NCBI RefSeq assembly: GCF_000403455.2
Contig: NZ_KE159717.1
Span: 141,127-205,126 of the forward strand
Direction: 5' to 3'
DNA from: Dorea sp. 5-2
GTDB lineage: Bacteria; Bacillota; Clostridia; Lachnospirales; Lachnospiraceae
Length of the DNA stretch: 64,000 nucleotides
The translations under genes were made by a program, and so were the position numbers. Positions 1-8,342 of this stretch are shown here, in pieces; within the stretch, counting starts at the first letter, position 1; each line of letters opens with the position of its first letter. A model generated the notes under the pieces. The model saw only the letters and a list, made by a program, of their open reading frames with translations. It had not been told where the DNA came from and made no database searches.

Positions 1-569
1 CCGCAGGCGGTATATGCCAGTTCCAAAGCTGCAGACCCAATCCTGCGAACATCCTGGCACTGGCCGAATACCCTGCGGAACCGGGCAAAGTTTTCATCCG
101 CCAGCTCTCTTTTTGCTGTTCCCAATCCAATCATCGTGCCGGATAGTTTTTCTGCGTTTGATACATGTATGGGCTGTCCATTTAAAAAGCTGCCCTTGCC
201 TTTAACCGCTGAAAACACTTCTTCATGGAAAGGATCATACACAATCCCCATAACAATTTCACCCTGGCGGCAAAGGGCTAAAGATACAACGCTGTGTTGA
301 TAATCGTGCATAAGGTTTGTAGTCCCGTCAACTGGGTCTAAAATCCAAAAGCGATCCGCCTTTATTTCCTGCAATCCGGTTTCTTCTCCAAGAAATTGAA
401 TATCCGGTGCAAGGGCAAACAGTTCCTTCTTTAAGAAATTTTGCACGGCAATATCTACCTGCGTTACATAGTCTGCAAGACCTTTCTCTTTTACATGAGC
501 AGCCATTTCACGATTCTTTATGAACTCCTGCGTCTTTGTTACTAAACTGATAATTTTCTGAATATCCAT
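1..569 (-). CDS. Inositol monophosphatase family protein, 3' end outside window
   Basis: Mg2+-dependent phosphatase of the inositol monophosphatase/SuhB family, probably cytosolic, hydrolysing inositol phosphate or a similar sugar phosphate. The 189 visible residues carry the two family metal-site motifs: GEE at about residues 61-63 and DPVDGTTN at about 78-85. The C-terminal third, with the last metal aspartate, lies beyond the window. I chose the ATG at 569 because a GGAGGA site sits about 7 bases upstream; an in-frame ATG at 575 is too close to it. It overlaps the end of the upstream hydrolase gene by about 60 bases on the same strand, so the two are probably co-transcribed. Family assignment is secure; the substrate is not known. 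Confidence 0.9.
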   Translation of the reverse strand, partial: MDIQKIISLVTKTQEFIKNREMAAHVKEKGLADYVTQVDIAVQNFLKKELFALAPDIQFLGEETGLQEIKADRFWILDPVDGTTNLMHDYQHSVVSLALCRQGEIVMGIVYDPFHEEVFSAVKGKGSFLNGQPIHVSNAEKLSGTMIGLGTAKRELADENFARFRRVFGQCQDVRRIGSAALELAYTAC

Positions 570-1188
570 ATACATTTCCTCCATTGGCTTCAACTACCTG
601 GTTTATCCACTCATCAAGAAATTTCATTTGTTCTTCAGTATGAAACCAATGCTCTCCATTTTTCATGATAGAAAGTGTTGAATTAGTTCTCTGTGCAAAT
701 TCAAATATCGTTCCATAAGCGGTAAGATTATCTTTTTCACCATACAAAATATGCGTTGGGATTTTCCATGTAACAGGATTTTCTCTTACATAGCAAAGAT
801 AATCCCATGAAAGGGTCTCTCCAAAGGTTGTCTGAATTTCTTTTTTCTCTTTGAGTTCATCTTCTGTAACATTTGCCCAAATCATCATATCAGCAATGAG
901 CCTTTCCATATCTACAACGGGCGAAATAAAATATGCTTTTTCAATTTGCCGATTTGGTAATGCATTGATAGCAAAATATGCTCCAATGCTATTGGCGATT
1001 ATTTCAACAGACCTGTAGTTTTTACAAATCGAACTAAAAAGTAATGGAAATTCTTCTTTTGCTTCCCATGGAAACTGAGCACTATAGTCAAGACCAATCA
1101 CATCACAATCACTAAAGAGCGGTTTGTAATGAATAGCTTCTTCAGCATTTCCACCTTTTCCATGTATATAAATAACTGCTTTATCCAT
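508..1188 (-). CDS. Alpha/beta hydrolase
   Basis: Cytosolic alpha/beta-hydrolase fold enzyme of about 226 residues. Visible elements are the HGKGGN oxyanion-hole strand near residue 9, a nucleophile elbow ANSIG with Ser67, a GEKD loop offering the catalytic Asp, and a GEHWFH segment offering the catalytic His. A small lid follows the nucleophile. The ATG at 1188 follows GGAGG at a good distance; an upstream in-frame ATG at 1221 lacks a ribosome site. It overlaps the phosphatase downstream and follows the metallo-hydrolase gene by 78 bases, so the three probably form one minus-strand transcript. No substrate can be inferred; esterase or peptidase-like activity is the family default. Confidence 0.85.
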   Translation of the reverse strand: MDKAVIYIHGKGGNAEEAIHYKPLFSDCDVIGLDYSAQFPWEAKEEFPLLFSSICKNYRSVEIIANSIGAYFAINALPNRQIEKAYFISPVVDMERLIADMMIWANVTEDELKEKKEIQTTFGETLSWDYLCYVRENPVTWKIPTHILYGEKDNLTAYGTIFEFAQRTNSTLSIMKNGEHWFHTEEQMKFLDEWINQVVEANGGNVYGYSENYQFSNKDAGVHKES

Positions 1189-1266
1189 AATAGTTGTCCT
1201 CCACAAATTCCGATTGAGCAAAATCGCTGCGCGATGGCCTGCCAGGGCTGTGGCGCAAATTGGAAG

Positions 1267-2028
1267 TTATAGCCATATCCCCCAATCTCCATAGTCAAAC
1301 TTACCGCTTCCATGATGCAGTTTCCCGGCAGTATTTAACTGCTTTAACGTATCCCTCATACGACATAAGATTTCCGGCTGGACATCCAAGGAATGATGAG
1401 CGGGGAACACTCTCTTAACGGGCAAAGACGCAACCTTTTTCAACGAGATGAGATATGCCTCCGGATCGGTAGATGGATAGTAGGCAAATAATACATCTTT
1501 ATATACCAAATCGCCAGTAAAAAGATATCCTGTCTCTTTTTCCCAGAAACACAGGTGCCCTGGCGAATGTCCAGGGGTGTGCAACACCTCAATCTGCCGT
1601 CCACCAAGATCAATCATATCATGGTCCGCTACAATCCTTGTCGGCGTTCCCTGGAAAAACTCATAAGAACCGACATCAAATCCGTCCGGCAAATCACAGC
1701 GATCAACTACCATCTCCCGAATTGTTTCCATCGACAGTGGAAATTTACCGTTTAGCCAATCTAATTCAGCAGCGTGAGCGTAGAAATCAGGAAAATATTT
1801 GTGACCTCCAATGTGGTCCCAATGAATGTGTGTTGCAACTGCCGTAATAGGCTTATTTGTGAATTTTATAACTTCATCGTATATGTTTGAAATGCCAAGT
1901 CCTGTGTCAATAAGCAGGCTTCGCTCGCTTCCATTTAATAAATAGCAATGCGTTTCTTCCCAATGTCGATATTCACTGATAATATAAGTATTATCATCCA
2001 CTCTATCTATTGTAAACCAGTTATCCAT
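1267..2028 (-). CDS. MBL-fold metallo-hydrolase
   Basis: Metallo-beta-lactamase superfamily hydrolase of about 253 residues. The zinc motif THIHWDH lies at residues 66-72, followed by TPGHSPGH (third His), FTGD (bridging Asp) and PAHH (last His), so all expected ligands are present and the protein is full length. The layout resembles glyoxalase II-like or quorum-quenching-type members rather than true beta-lactamases; no signal peptide is seen. Two in-frame ATGs compete: 2037 is only a base or two from the AGGAG site, whereas 2028 has about 10 bases of spacing, so I chose 2028. First of a three-gene minus-strand run with the hydrolase and phosphatase. Substrate unknown. Confidence 0.87.
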   Translation of the reverse strand: MDNWFTIDRVDDNTYIISEYRHWEETHCYLLNGSERSLLIDTGLGISNIYDEVIKFTNKPITAVATHIHWDHIGGHKYFPDFYAHAAELDWLNGKFPLSMETIREMVVDRCDLPDGFDVGSYEFFQGTPTRIVADHDMIDLGGRQIEVLHTPGHSPGHLCFWEKETGYLFTGDLVYKDVLFAYYPSTDPEAYLISLKKVASLPVKRVFPAHHSLDVQPEILCRMRDTLKQLNTAGKLHHGSGKFDYGDWGIWL

Positions 2029-2093
2029 CGTCTGCATACTCCTTTCGAGTTCCGAATTATTTTGATAATAGCCCCTGCGCTTCCAATTTCTCT

Positions 2094-2510
2094 TTATAGT
2101 GAGCTTCCCGATAAACGGGAAGTTAGGTTAGCTATTGTCTTTTCTATTGTGTAGGATTGCAGACCCTTCTGACAGCCATTCTTCTCATAAAATTCTTCTA
2201 CTTCTGGTTGGGAACCAAAGTATAACATAGTCGGCGTATTATCTTTCGCAAGTTGAAGAAGTTTACTTCCAACTCCTCGCTTTTGGTATTCCGGAAGAAC
2301 AAGTAACTCTGTAATTGTTCCAAAATAATAGCCATCCGAAAGAATACGCAAACACCCAACCAATACTTTATTTTCATAGGCGGTTATATTTAGCGTTTTA
2401 GATAATGCCTCCTTTGTTCTTTCGATGTCATAATCGCCCTGCCATACTTGATTAACAAAGGAGAGAAAAATTGAAGCATTAAGTTCTTTATCATCCACTT
2501 TGTATTCCAT
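2094..2510 (-). CDS. GNAT family N-acetyltransferase
   Basis: Acetyl-CoA-dependent N-acetyltransferase of 138 residues, typical for the family. The acetyl-CoA pyrophosphate loop is visible as QKRGVGSKLL near residue 76, preceded by the ITELLVLPEY beta strand. A YEKNGC segment near the C-terminus matches the usual last helix and strand. An ATG preceded by GGAGGTAT is the clear start. It sits between the DUF3795 gene and the MBL hydrolase, all on the minus strand. The acceptor cannot be predicted. One of about ten GNAT genes in this window, several of them in arrays with other small detoxification-like genes. Confidence 0.88.
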   Translation of the reverse strand: MEYKVDDKELNASIFLSFVNQVWQGDYDIERTKEALSKTLNITAYENKVLVGCLRILSDGYYFGTITELLVLPEYQKRGVGSKLLQLAKDNTPTMLYFGSQPEVEEFYEKNGCQKGLQSYTIEKTIANLTSRLSGSSL

Positions 2511-2608
2511 TATTATACCTCCAAAAGTTCCAATTCAATATGTGTTTCAAGCGACAAGTCTAACATAGATGGGGGGTAGTTTCCATTTCTATCTCCTCCA
2601 AATTAAGT

Positions 2609-2983
2609 TTAGCATTTCCCCGTCTTAATAAATTCTATCAGCTTTTCCACATCATCAAAATCATCATAGTCGCCAATAATTCCTTTACGATGATATAAGA
2701 TTCCTCTCTTTTCATTTTCTTCAAGGCAGTCAAGAAGACGTTCTATCCCATATCTTTTAATAAATAATGTAAATCCATATGGCTTGATTTTATTCATCAA
2801 ACCTCTTTTACAATCCATTTCACAGGCATAACAGCCTGGTAGTTCCTTCTCCATGGAGCATTTTCTGTTTTCGCATTGGGTGTAGTCAGGACAGTTATCC
2901 GAATAGCAGCCATTGCATTTTTCATTTTCTGAACACAGGCAACAGGCAAGCCCACACCTTGCGATTCCTAATTCTCGTTTCAT
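2609..2983 (-). CDS. DUF3795 Cys-rich protein
   Basis: Cysteine-rich protein of 124 residues that I assign to DUF3795. The N-terminal half has a dense array of Cys pairs (GLACCLC, CNGC, CPDYTQC, CYAC) followed by a helical half with a PYGFTLFIKRYG segment. The cysteines suggest metal or Fe-S binding; no function is established. A clear paralog lies at 38394-38780 with the same ending and the same start (MKRELGIARCGLACCLC versus a GTG-started copy), and a third truncated relative is at 18796-19029. The ATG follows GAGGAAGG. Neighbouring GNAT genes accompany both intact copies, which hints at a conserved pairing, although the two GNATs are not obviously the same protein. Confidence 0.8.
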   Translation of the reverse strand: MKRELGIARCGLACCLCSENEKCNGCYSDNCPDYTQCENRKCSMEKELPGCYACEMDCKRGLMNKIKPYGFTLFIKRYGIERLLDCLEENEKRGILYHRKGIIGDYDDFDDVEKLIEFIKTGKC

Positions 2984-3249
2984 TTTTAACCTTCCTCAAC
3001 TTCTAATTGCTTTTTCGCCAACCATACAATAGCAATTATTACTGACCATCACGGTTGAACAATTATTTTACCATAGAACAGCCTATATTTCCACTTTTTC
3101 CTATCCGGTTTTGTCCAAGATTTATCCTGTTTTTGTCCAAGAACGATTCATTTTTTATATTTGGTAGAATGAGGGCCGAAACGCCCTCATCCTTCCTTCA
3201 CATTTTTCATAATAACTAAATCAACCAAACTGGCACATACCAGTTTTTT
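2984..3249. other. Intergenic region
   Basis: About 265 bases without a coding feature I can support. AT-rich; contains a hairpin at 3169-3190 described separately, and otherwise nothing recognisable. Confidence 0.5.
3169..3190. terminator. Rho-independent terminator-like hairpin
   Basis: Perfect 8-bp arms ATGAGGGC/GCCCTCAT around a CGAAAC loop. It lies between the broken DUF4143 gene and the DUF3795 gene. The flanking T-rich stretch on the left side would serve minus-strand transcripts coming from the DUF4143 remnant. Confidence 0.55.
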
Positions 3250-3880
3250 TCATCTACAGGCAGCAAATCGCTGGCCATGCAAATGACACTTCCCGTTCCT
3301 ATCTCTACTTTTAATGAATCCAAACCTTCGAAAAGTTCCCTCGCGGGTAACTGGTCCTAATACATTGAAATTCTTAACTGCAGTTTTGCCAGGCGACGCC
3401 GCCTTTTTAATCTCTATCGGGGAGAGTTCGCCGTTTTGATAAAGCAACAGATCAATCTCCTTTTGGTCTTTATCCCTGTAATAGAAGACAGGAGGCTCTT
3501 TCCCCGCATTCAAATAACTCTTATAGATTTCTGAAAACACATAGCTCTCAAAGAACGCCCCGGACATTGCTCCCCTTTCCAATGCTTCGGGATTTCCCCA
3601 TTTTAAGAGATAAGCTGCCAGGCCGCTATCTAAAAAGTGAAGGAGTGGCATTTTCACAACGCGTTTCAATGCGTTGTTGTGGTATGGCTGCACAAGAGCA
3701 ATGATATGGGACGATACCAAAATAGAAAGCCATTTTTTGCCGTTGGCGCCGAAATGCCGGCGGCGCTTGCCAATTCCTCGTAGACAACAAGCTTTGAGGT
3801 ATGTGCGGCCACAATCGTCATAAAATTGTAAAACTGCATCTCATCGGCAACAAGACAACGTATTCCTGATCTTAACGATT
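3250..3880 (-). pseudogene. DUF4143-domain ATPase remnant
   Basis: C-terminal part of an AAA-type ATPase carrying the DUF4143 domain. The segment FYNF..IVAAHTSK..VYEELA..AGIS, then LLHFLDSGLAAYLL, FFESYVFSEI and YYRDKDQKEIDLLL, is typical of this family. The N-terminal ATPase half (Walker motifs) is missing, and reading frame is lost near 3735, where a run of six A on the coding strand looks one base short of the seven needed to read AKKW. Upstream of about 3880 similarity fades. Intact members are about 400 residues, so this is a truncated, frameshifted relic. It lies just outside the left att core of the mobilizable element, so element insertion or flanking rearrangement may have removed the 5' half. 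Confidence 0.75.
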
Positions 3881-4009
3881 CCGCACATTAAGCGAAACAG
3901 ATAGATATTTATTAACCCTTGCGTTTTTGTTACTAAATCGGAATTTGAAAACCATAAAATTATGAGTGATTATTGCTCTCCGTAGGTTATCAATAAAATC
4001 CTCCAAAAG

Positions 4010-4029
4010 CCTTGAAAATAAAGGATTTA
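4010..4029 (+). repeat. Candidate left att core
   Basis: Starts CCTTGAAAATA and continues AAGGATTTA; matches 10493-10512 at 18 of 20 positions in direct orientation. Inferred to be the left attachment core of the mobilizable element because the integrase gene lies just inside the right copy. Confidence 0.65.
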
Positions 4030-4082
4030 TCGCAATGTGTTCGCCTTATCTCTTTATATGATTTCACACAAGTTTACTCTTT

Positions 4083-4120
4083 CCCTGATTGCTCATAAGG
4101 GCAAATTCAAGGGCAAGAAA
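4083..4120 (+). repeat. Left subterminal repeat (possible integrase arm site)
   Basis: Contains GCTCATAAGGGCAAA at 4091-4105, flanked by TTTCCCT on the left and CAAGGGCAAGAAA on the right. The same arrangement occurs at 10419-10458 inside the right end. Shared subterminal motifs at both ends fit arm-type integrase or excisionase binding; this is inference. Confidence 0.5.
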
Positions 4121-4202
4121 ATCTGATAACAAGATATAACAGAGTGTGGCAATCGGAGAACTGTGACATATGTGCGAATATATTATAACGGAGGATTTTT
4201 TA

Positions 4203-4583
4203 ATGGAAAAGTATATTTATGATGAAAGCAACGGTCTGTGGTATGAACTACAAGGAGATTATTATATTCCTTGTCTTACATTACCAACCGAAAAAGAACA
4301 CAAGCCTATCGGCTTATGGGGACAGCGACACGAGCGATATTTACAGGAACATAAGAGGGCGCTTTACGCCACGCTACTCACAAGTGGCAAGTTGAATGAT
4401 TATCTTGCGGATGTCGATAAACAGGCGGAGAAACGCTTTGAAAGACTTGTAGAACAGATGAAGCAGGCACAGGGTATCACAGAACGCCTAAAGGCGAAAA
4501 ATGCCTTAGAATGGGTTGGACAAATGAATAACATTTGGGCTTGTGCTATGGAGATTGTGGAGAGGGAAATTATATTCGTATAA
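4203..4583 (+). CDS. tnpV: TnpV-like transposon-encoded protein
   Basis: Protein of 126 residues resembling TnpV of the Tn4451/Tn4453 mobilizable transposons. The recognisable signature is the N-terminus MEKYIYDE.NGLWYELQGDYY.PCL, then GLWGQRHERYLQEHKRALY, with a helical C-terminal half. Its role in those elements is not established. The start at 4203 follows GGAGG at 7 bases; an upstream ATG at 4170 has no ribosome site. It is the first gene inside the left end of the element, transcribed inward. Recognition rests on the distinctive N-terminal sequence; confidence is good on family, low on function. Confidence 0.8.
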   Translation: MEKYIYDESNGLWYELQGDYYIPCLTLPTEKEHKPIGLWGQRHERYLQEHKRALYATLLTSGKLNDYLADVDKQAEKRFERLVEQMKQAQGITERLKAKNALEWVGQMNNIWACAMEIVEREIIFV

Positions 4584-4722
4584 GTAGACAAGGCGGCAGG
4601 GAGTAAATTCTCTGTCGCTTATTTTTACTATATTTTCGTTACGAAACTTGACAAAAATCTCTCTTTTTATTATAATTTATGTTATATAACAACAATTATA
4701 ATATGACAGAGAGGTGAAAAAT

Positions 4723-5286
4723 ATGCCACCAAAGGTGAAAATTACAAAAGAGATGATTATAGATGCAGCATTTGAGATAGCACGAAGTGATGGAGCAGAA
4801 AATATCAACGCACGAACTGTATCAAAAAAATTAGGCTGTTCCACTCAACCTGTTATGTATCATTTTAAAACAATAGAGGAATTGAAAAAAACTGTATATG
4901 TCAAGGCAGATGAGTATCATTCCGAATATATAACTAATATTCAGAGTGAAAATCCGATGAAAGATATTGGACTGAATTATATACGCTTTGCTGAAACAGA
5001 AAAAAATTTGTTTCGGTTTCTATTTCAAACAAATGAGTTTATAGGAAAAAATATTTCTGAGTTGATAAATTCTGAAGAATTACAGCCTATTATAGCTATA
5101 CTGAGTAAAGAAGTAGAGGTCAATACAGAACAGGCGAAAACCATTTTCCGTTCATTATTCCTGATTGCACATGGATATGCAAGTATGTTTGCAAATAACG
5201 AAATGACCTATGACGAACAGACGATTATATCTGATTTAGACTTGGTATTTGACGGAACAGTTTATTCATTAAAAGGAGGATTATAA
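4723..5286 (+). CDS. TetR/AcrR family regulator
   Basis: TetR-type repressor of 187 residues. The N-terminal helix-turn-helix spans roughly residues 20-50 (ARTVSKKLGCSTQPVMYHFK), followed by an all-helical ligand domain without recognisable ligand residues. The ATG at 4723 is preceded by AGAGGTG; an in-frame GTG at 4714 lies within that site and is less likely. Its stop overlaps the start of the next gene (TAATG), so it is translationally coupled to the CPBP protease and probably regulates the pair. Both form the cargo of the mobilizable element. The inducing signal is unknown. Confidence 0.87.
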   Translation: MPPKVKITKEMIIDAAFEIARSDGAENINARTVSKKLGCSTQPVMYHFKTIEELKKTVYVKADEYHSEYITNIQSENPMKDIGLNYIRFAETEKNLFRFLFQTNEFIGKNISELINSEELQPIIAILSKEVEVNTEQAKTIFRSLFLIAHGYASMFANNEMTYDEQTIISDLDLVFDGTVYSLKGGL

Positions 5287-6029
5287 TGTATCGTTTATAT
5301 AAGAAAAATGAATTAAATTTCTCATTGGTTTGGATTATTTCCTATGTTGTTTTGTTTAGTGTTGCTGACAGCTTTTCTGCTTCGCTTGGCACTGAAAAAA
5401 TAATTGCTGCACCCGTTGCTATAGTTTTTACATTGCTTCTTTTAGTTTTTGTGAGTAAACACAACTTAAAAGAAAAATACGGTCTGTGTTCTTTTGATGG
5501 AAGCCTTAGAAATTTCTTATATTTTACTCCGCTACTTCTAATTATGAGTATTAACCTATGGAATGGCGTTACGATGAAGCTGTCTGTTTTAGAAACTGTG
5601 TTATATATTTTAAGTATGCTCTGCGTTGGATTCATTGAAGAAATTATTTTTCGTGGATTTCTGTTCAAAGCATTATACAATGACAATGTAAAGTTGGCGA
5701 TTGTTATCTCAAGTGTTACTTTTGGAATTGGACATATTGTAAACTTACTGAACGGAAAAGATTTAATACCTACACTCTTACAAGTTTGTTATGCAATCGC
5801 AATAGGTTTTCTTTTTACAATTATTTTTTACAAAGGAAAGAGCCTTTTACCGTGTATTATTGCACATAGTTTTGTAAATTCTTCGAGCGTTTTTGCTGTT
5901 GAAAATTCTTCAATGAAGTTTCATATTATTTCAAGTGCAGTATTATGTATTATTAGCTTAAGTTACGCACTGTGGATATTGAAAAAAACAAAACAATTTG
6001 ATGAATATGAAAATAATGATAGGCGGTGA
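5286..6029 (+). CDS. CPBP family intramembrane glutamic endopeptidase
   Basis: Membrane protein of 247 residues with about seven to eight hydrophobic segments. The CAAX-protease/bacteriocin-processing (CPBP, Abi) motifs are intact: EEIIFRG with Glu118-Glu119 and Arg123, FGIGH with His150, and HSFVN with His194. Family members process prenylated or signalling peptides and some act in bacteriocin self-immunity. GGAGG precedes the ATG, which overlaps the stop of the TetR gene. Carriage with its own repressor on a mobilizable element suggests an inducible accessory trait such as bacteriocin or membrane-stress resistance; that is inference. Confidence 0.87.
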   Translation: MYRLYKKNELNFSLVWIISYVVLFSVADSFSASLGTEKIIAAPVAIVFTLLLLVFVSKHNLKEKYGLCSFDGSLRNFLYFTPLLLIMSINLWNGVTMKLSVLETVLYILSMLCVGFIEEIIFRGFLFKALYNDNVKLAIVISSVTFGIGHIVNLLNGKDLIPTLLQVCYAIAIGFLFTIIFYKGKSLLPCIIAHSFVNSSSVFAVENSSMKFHIISSAVLCIISLSYALWILKKTKQFDEYENNDRR

Positions 6030-6038
6030 TGATATTAT

Positions 6039-6212
6039 ATGCCAACTATTATTTCAGAATGGATATATTGCCCTGTATGCGGCAATAAAACCCGTACTAT
6101 GATACGGGAAGATACGGAATTAAAAAACTTTCCTCTCTACTGTCCGAAGTGCAAGAAAGAAACAATCATCAATGTTCAGGATATGAAAATCACGCTTGCA
6201 GTCAGTAAATGA
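6039..6212 (+). CDS. Cys-rich KTR-domain protein
   Basis: Small protein of 57 residues with two CxxC knuckles, CPVCGNKTR near residue 11 and CPKCKKE near residue 35, forming a likely zinc ribbon. It matches the short Cys-rich KTR-domain proteins often found in conjugative and mobilizable elements of Firmicutes. It begins 10 bases after the CPBP gene, with GGCGGTGA as a plausible ribosome site. Function unknown; a nucleic-acid-binding role is guessed from the zinc-ribbon look. It is convergent with the relaxase gene, 50 bases away. Confidence 0.75.
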   Translation: MPTIISEWIYCPVCGNKTRTMIREDTELKNFPLYCPKCKKETIINVQDMKITLAVSK

Positions 6213-6262
6213 TTATGTATGCCGCCGCTACGGGAAACGCCATAACGGCGGTTTTTCAATGC

Positions 6263-7699
6263 CTATCGGCTATTTCTGTCAAAGGATTTCTTACGCTGTC
6301 TTTGCGGTAGTCTCTGCTTGTTGCGTTCCTGTATTTCTCGCAGATGTTTTAGCACGCTCTGCCTTTCGGGCGGTCTGCGTTGTTCTTTAGCGGCGGCTGT
6401 CGGTTTCCTGCTGGCTTGGTATTCCCACTCAGCAAGGTCACGGTTGTACTGTTCCACAACGCTTTCCATTTCTCGGAAAGTACGCATAAAAACTTGCACA
6501 TCGGGATAACCGTCCTCTTTGAGCGTATCGGGGATTTTATCCAGCCTGTCGGCAATCTCCGCTTCGGTTTCTTTGATTTTTACCTCCAACGCTTTTCGTT
6601 CTTTGCCTTTGAAAAGCCCCTTTGTATCGGCAAGCTGCTGTTTCAACTGCGGCAGAACTTTATCCTGCAAGTTTTTGATTTCCCTTGCCTTATCCTGTAC
6701 TTTTATCATCAGATTTCTCATATGGTGGAACTCTGCCATATCAATATCAAGCGTAGGCTTGGGCGGCATATCTTTTTCCCGAATAAGGTTTTGCAGAAAA
6801 TCTTTTGCCCTTGCCACAATCCCACGGAACAGATTCGGCAGCCAGCCTTTGCTTTTGATAGATTGGCTTGCTTTTTCGTGTATTTCGGTCTGCTTGACTT
6901 CTAAAATCTTTGCTTCGGAAATACCTGATAACAACGCCATATCCGCTGTCCTGTTCCATTCCTGCCTTGCGGTGTTGTCCGCTTCAATCTTGGCGGCTTT
7001 GGGATTGTTCTTGCCGATTTTCTTGGTGGGAAAATAAACGCTGTTCTTATCAAATACCTTTAACTGCTGTTCGGGATCAGAGATATGCCGATTGATAAGG
7101 CCGGTGTAAATCTCTTTTACCTCCCGAAGAAAAGGCTCGCTTTTGAATTTATCATCTTTCACGGTAAAGAGGTGGCTTTCGTAAACCTCGCCTTTTTTTA
7201 TGACGGTGCAGCCTTTTCGTATCTGCCCGTCCTCCCCTGTGATTTCTTTCTTGGTGCGTACCCTTTTTCCCGTTTCATCATAGAACACGCTGCGTGTGGC
7301 TATCTTGATGTCAGGTTCAGGAAGCAGTTTTCTTTCGCTGAAGATGAGGTGGATATGATAATTCGTCTTGCGTTTGTTGTGGTGGAGGGCTGACACGCAC
7401 TCCACACCATACCGCCTGCGGAACTCCTCCGTAAAATCTTCAAGGACTTCCTGCGGCTCGTATCTTGTATATACTTCAGGCAGGGCGATAATCAATTCCC
7501 TTGCTTCAATACATTTGCCCTCTGTGCCGCTCCGCTTAAATTCCTGCTGGCTTTCCCTTGCAAGGTTACTCCAAAATTCATTGTCGGCGGTGCGGTAGGT
7601 GGCATAGAGATTTTCCTGCCTTGCGTGGCTTGTGATATAGGATATTCTTCCCTTGACATTTGGTAGTTTCGACATTTGTATAAATGAATGTCTTGCCAT
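6263..7699 (-). CDS. MobA/MobL family relaxase
   Basis: Conjugative relaxase of 478 residues that nicks the element's transfer origin and carries the strand to the recipient. The N-terminal MobA/MobL domain shows MARHSFIQMS at the start, ELIIALP near residue 68 and the metal-binding HxH of YHIHLIF at residues 114-120; a Tyr/His-rich start fits the catalytic tyrosine region. The C-terminal 200 residues are Lys/Glu-rich and predicted coiled coil. The ATG at 7699 follows GGAAGGAGT; an upstream ATG at 7738 lies inside the likely oriT region. Long open frames on the opposite strand here are shadows of its codon use. Confidence 0.88.
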   Translation of the reverse strand: MARHSFIQMSKLPNVKGRISYITSHARQENLYATYRTADNEFWSNLARESQQEFKRSGTEGKCIEARELIIALPEVYTRYEPQEVLEDFTEEFRRRYGVECVSALHHNKRKTNYHIHLIFSERKLLPEPDIKIATRSVFYDETGKRVRTKKEITGEDGQIRKGCTVIKKGEVYESHLFTVKDDKFKSEPFLREVKEIYTGLINRHISDPEQQLKVFDKNSVYFPTKKIGKNNPKAAKIEADNTARQEWNRTADMALLSGISEAKILEVKQTEIHEKASQSIKSKGWLPNLFRGIVARAKDFLQNLIREKDMPPKPTLDIDMAEFHHMRNLMIKVQDKAREIKNLQDKVLPQLKQQLADTKGLFKGKERKALEVKIKETEAEIADRLDKIPDTLKEDGYPDVQVFMRTFREMESVVEQYNRDLAEWEYQASRKPTAAAKEQRRPPERQSVLKHLREIQERNKQRLPQRQRKKSFDRNSR

Positions 7700-7738
7700 A
7701 TACTCCTTCCTCCCGTGACGGGCATACTCTTTTTGCAA

Positions 7739-7946
7739 CCGATAAATCGGTTGCCGCTGTTTCGGCGGCGTAAGCAGACGGACAGCGAAGAAAACAGAGG
7801 GCTGTTTTCTTCTGTATCATAGCGGCGGTGCTTTGTCCGAAGCTGTGATACAGTGCCCCCTGCAAGGGCGAAATACCCAGAGTACAAATCGAAGATTTGT
7901 GCGAGGGGTGTATTTCGCTCTCAAACGCCGAGGGCTTGGAGAATGC
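7739..7946. other. Candidate oriT, inverted-repeat cluster
   Basis: Non-coding stretch of 208 bases directly upstream of the relaxase, packed with inverted repeats: AACCGATAAATCGGTT near 7738-7753, GAAAACAG..CTGTTTTC, and a nested structure at 7868-7918 in which GCGAAATAC pairs with GTATTTCGC and inner arms ACAAATC/GATTTGT surround GAA. Position and structure fit a transfer origin for the MobA/MobL relaxase. No nic site can be named from sequence alone. Confidence 0.6.
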
Positions 7947-8162
7947 TTATTCTACTTTGCGGACATCATTTTCATTGAGCAGGTTTCTTCCCTGATTGAC
8001 GCTCATAAATCGCTCTAAAGTATCCCTGCGGATAATCGCTTTTCTGCCGACCTTGAGGACAGGCAACTTGCCCCAGTCTACCAACTTACGCATTGTATTT
8101 CTTCCGATACCCGTACATTCTGCTGCTTCTTCTATGGTTAAACCCATTTTGATGTTGCTCAT
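7947..8162 (-). CDS. xis: Excisionase-type helix-turn-helix protein
   Basis: DNA-binding protein of 71 residues resembling Tn916-type Xis and MerR-like winged helix-turn-helix excisionases: LTIEEAAECTGIGRNTMRK is the recognition region, followed by VGRKAIIRRDTLERF as the wing. It should bind the element ends and direct the integrase towards excision. AGGAGG lies well placed before the ATG. It is divergent from the repressor gene at 8343, and the shared upstream region carries repeated TTTTGCAAC boxes, so the repressor likely controls it. Confidence 0.85.
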   Translation of the reverse strand: MSNIKMGLTIEEAAECTGIGRNTMRKLVDWGKLPVLKVGRKAIIRRDTLERFMSVNQGRNLLNENDVRKVE

Positions 8163-8184
8163 TTTACCGACCTCCTTTCAAAAT

Positions 8185-8342
8185 ACGCATTTTGCAACTA
8201 TGTATCTGTAATTGTACTTATTTTGCTATCTCTTGTCAACTCGTTTTGCAACTAATTAAGAAATATTTTTGCCTATTATTAAATTTACGGTTGCAAAATA
8301 GGTTTTACTATGCTATACTATCAGCAATAGGAGGTGAAAACC
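8185..8342. promoter_or_regulatory. Divergent control region of xis and repressor
   Basis: Three copies of TTTTGCAAC: direct at about 8186-8196 and 8252-8262, inverted at 8290-8299. The inverted copy overlaps a promoter for the repressor, TTGCAA (8291-8296), 17-base spacer, TATACT (8314-8319). Likely operators of the element repressor, giving autoregulation and control of excisionase; inference from spacing and repetition. Confidence 0.6.

Noticed and set aside
6318..7598. Several long plus-strand open frames opposite the relaxase gene
   Set aside because: They lack ribosome sites and family features; the minus-strand relaxase explains the region fully.
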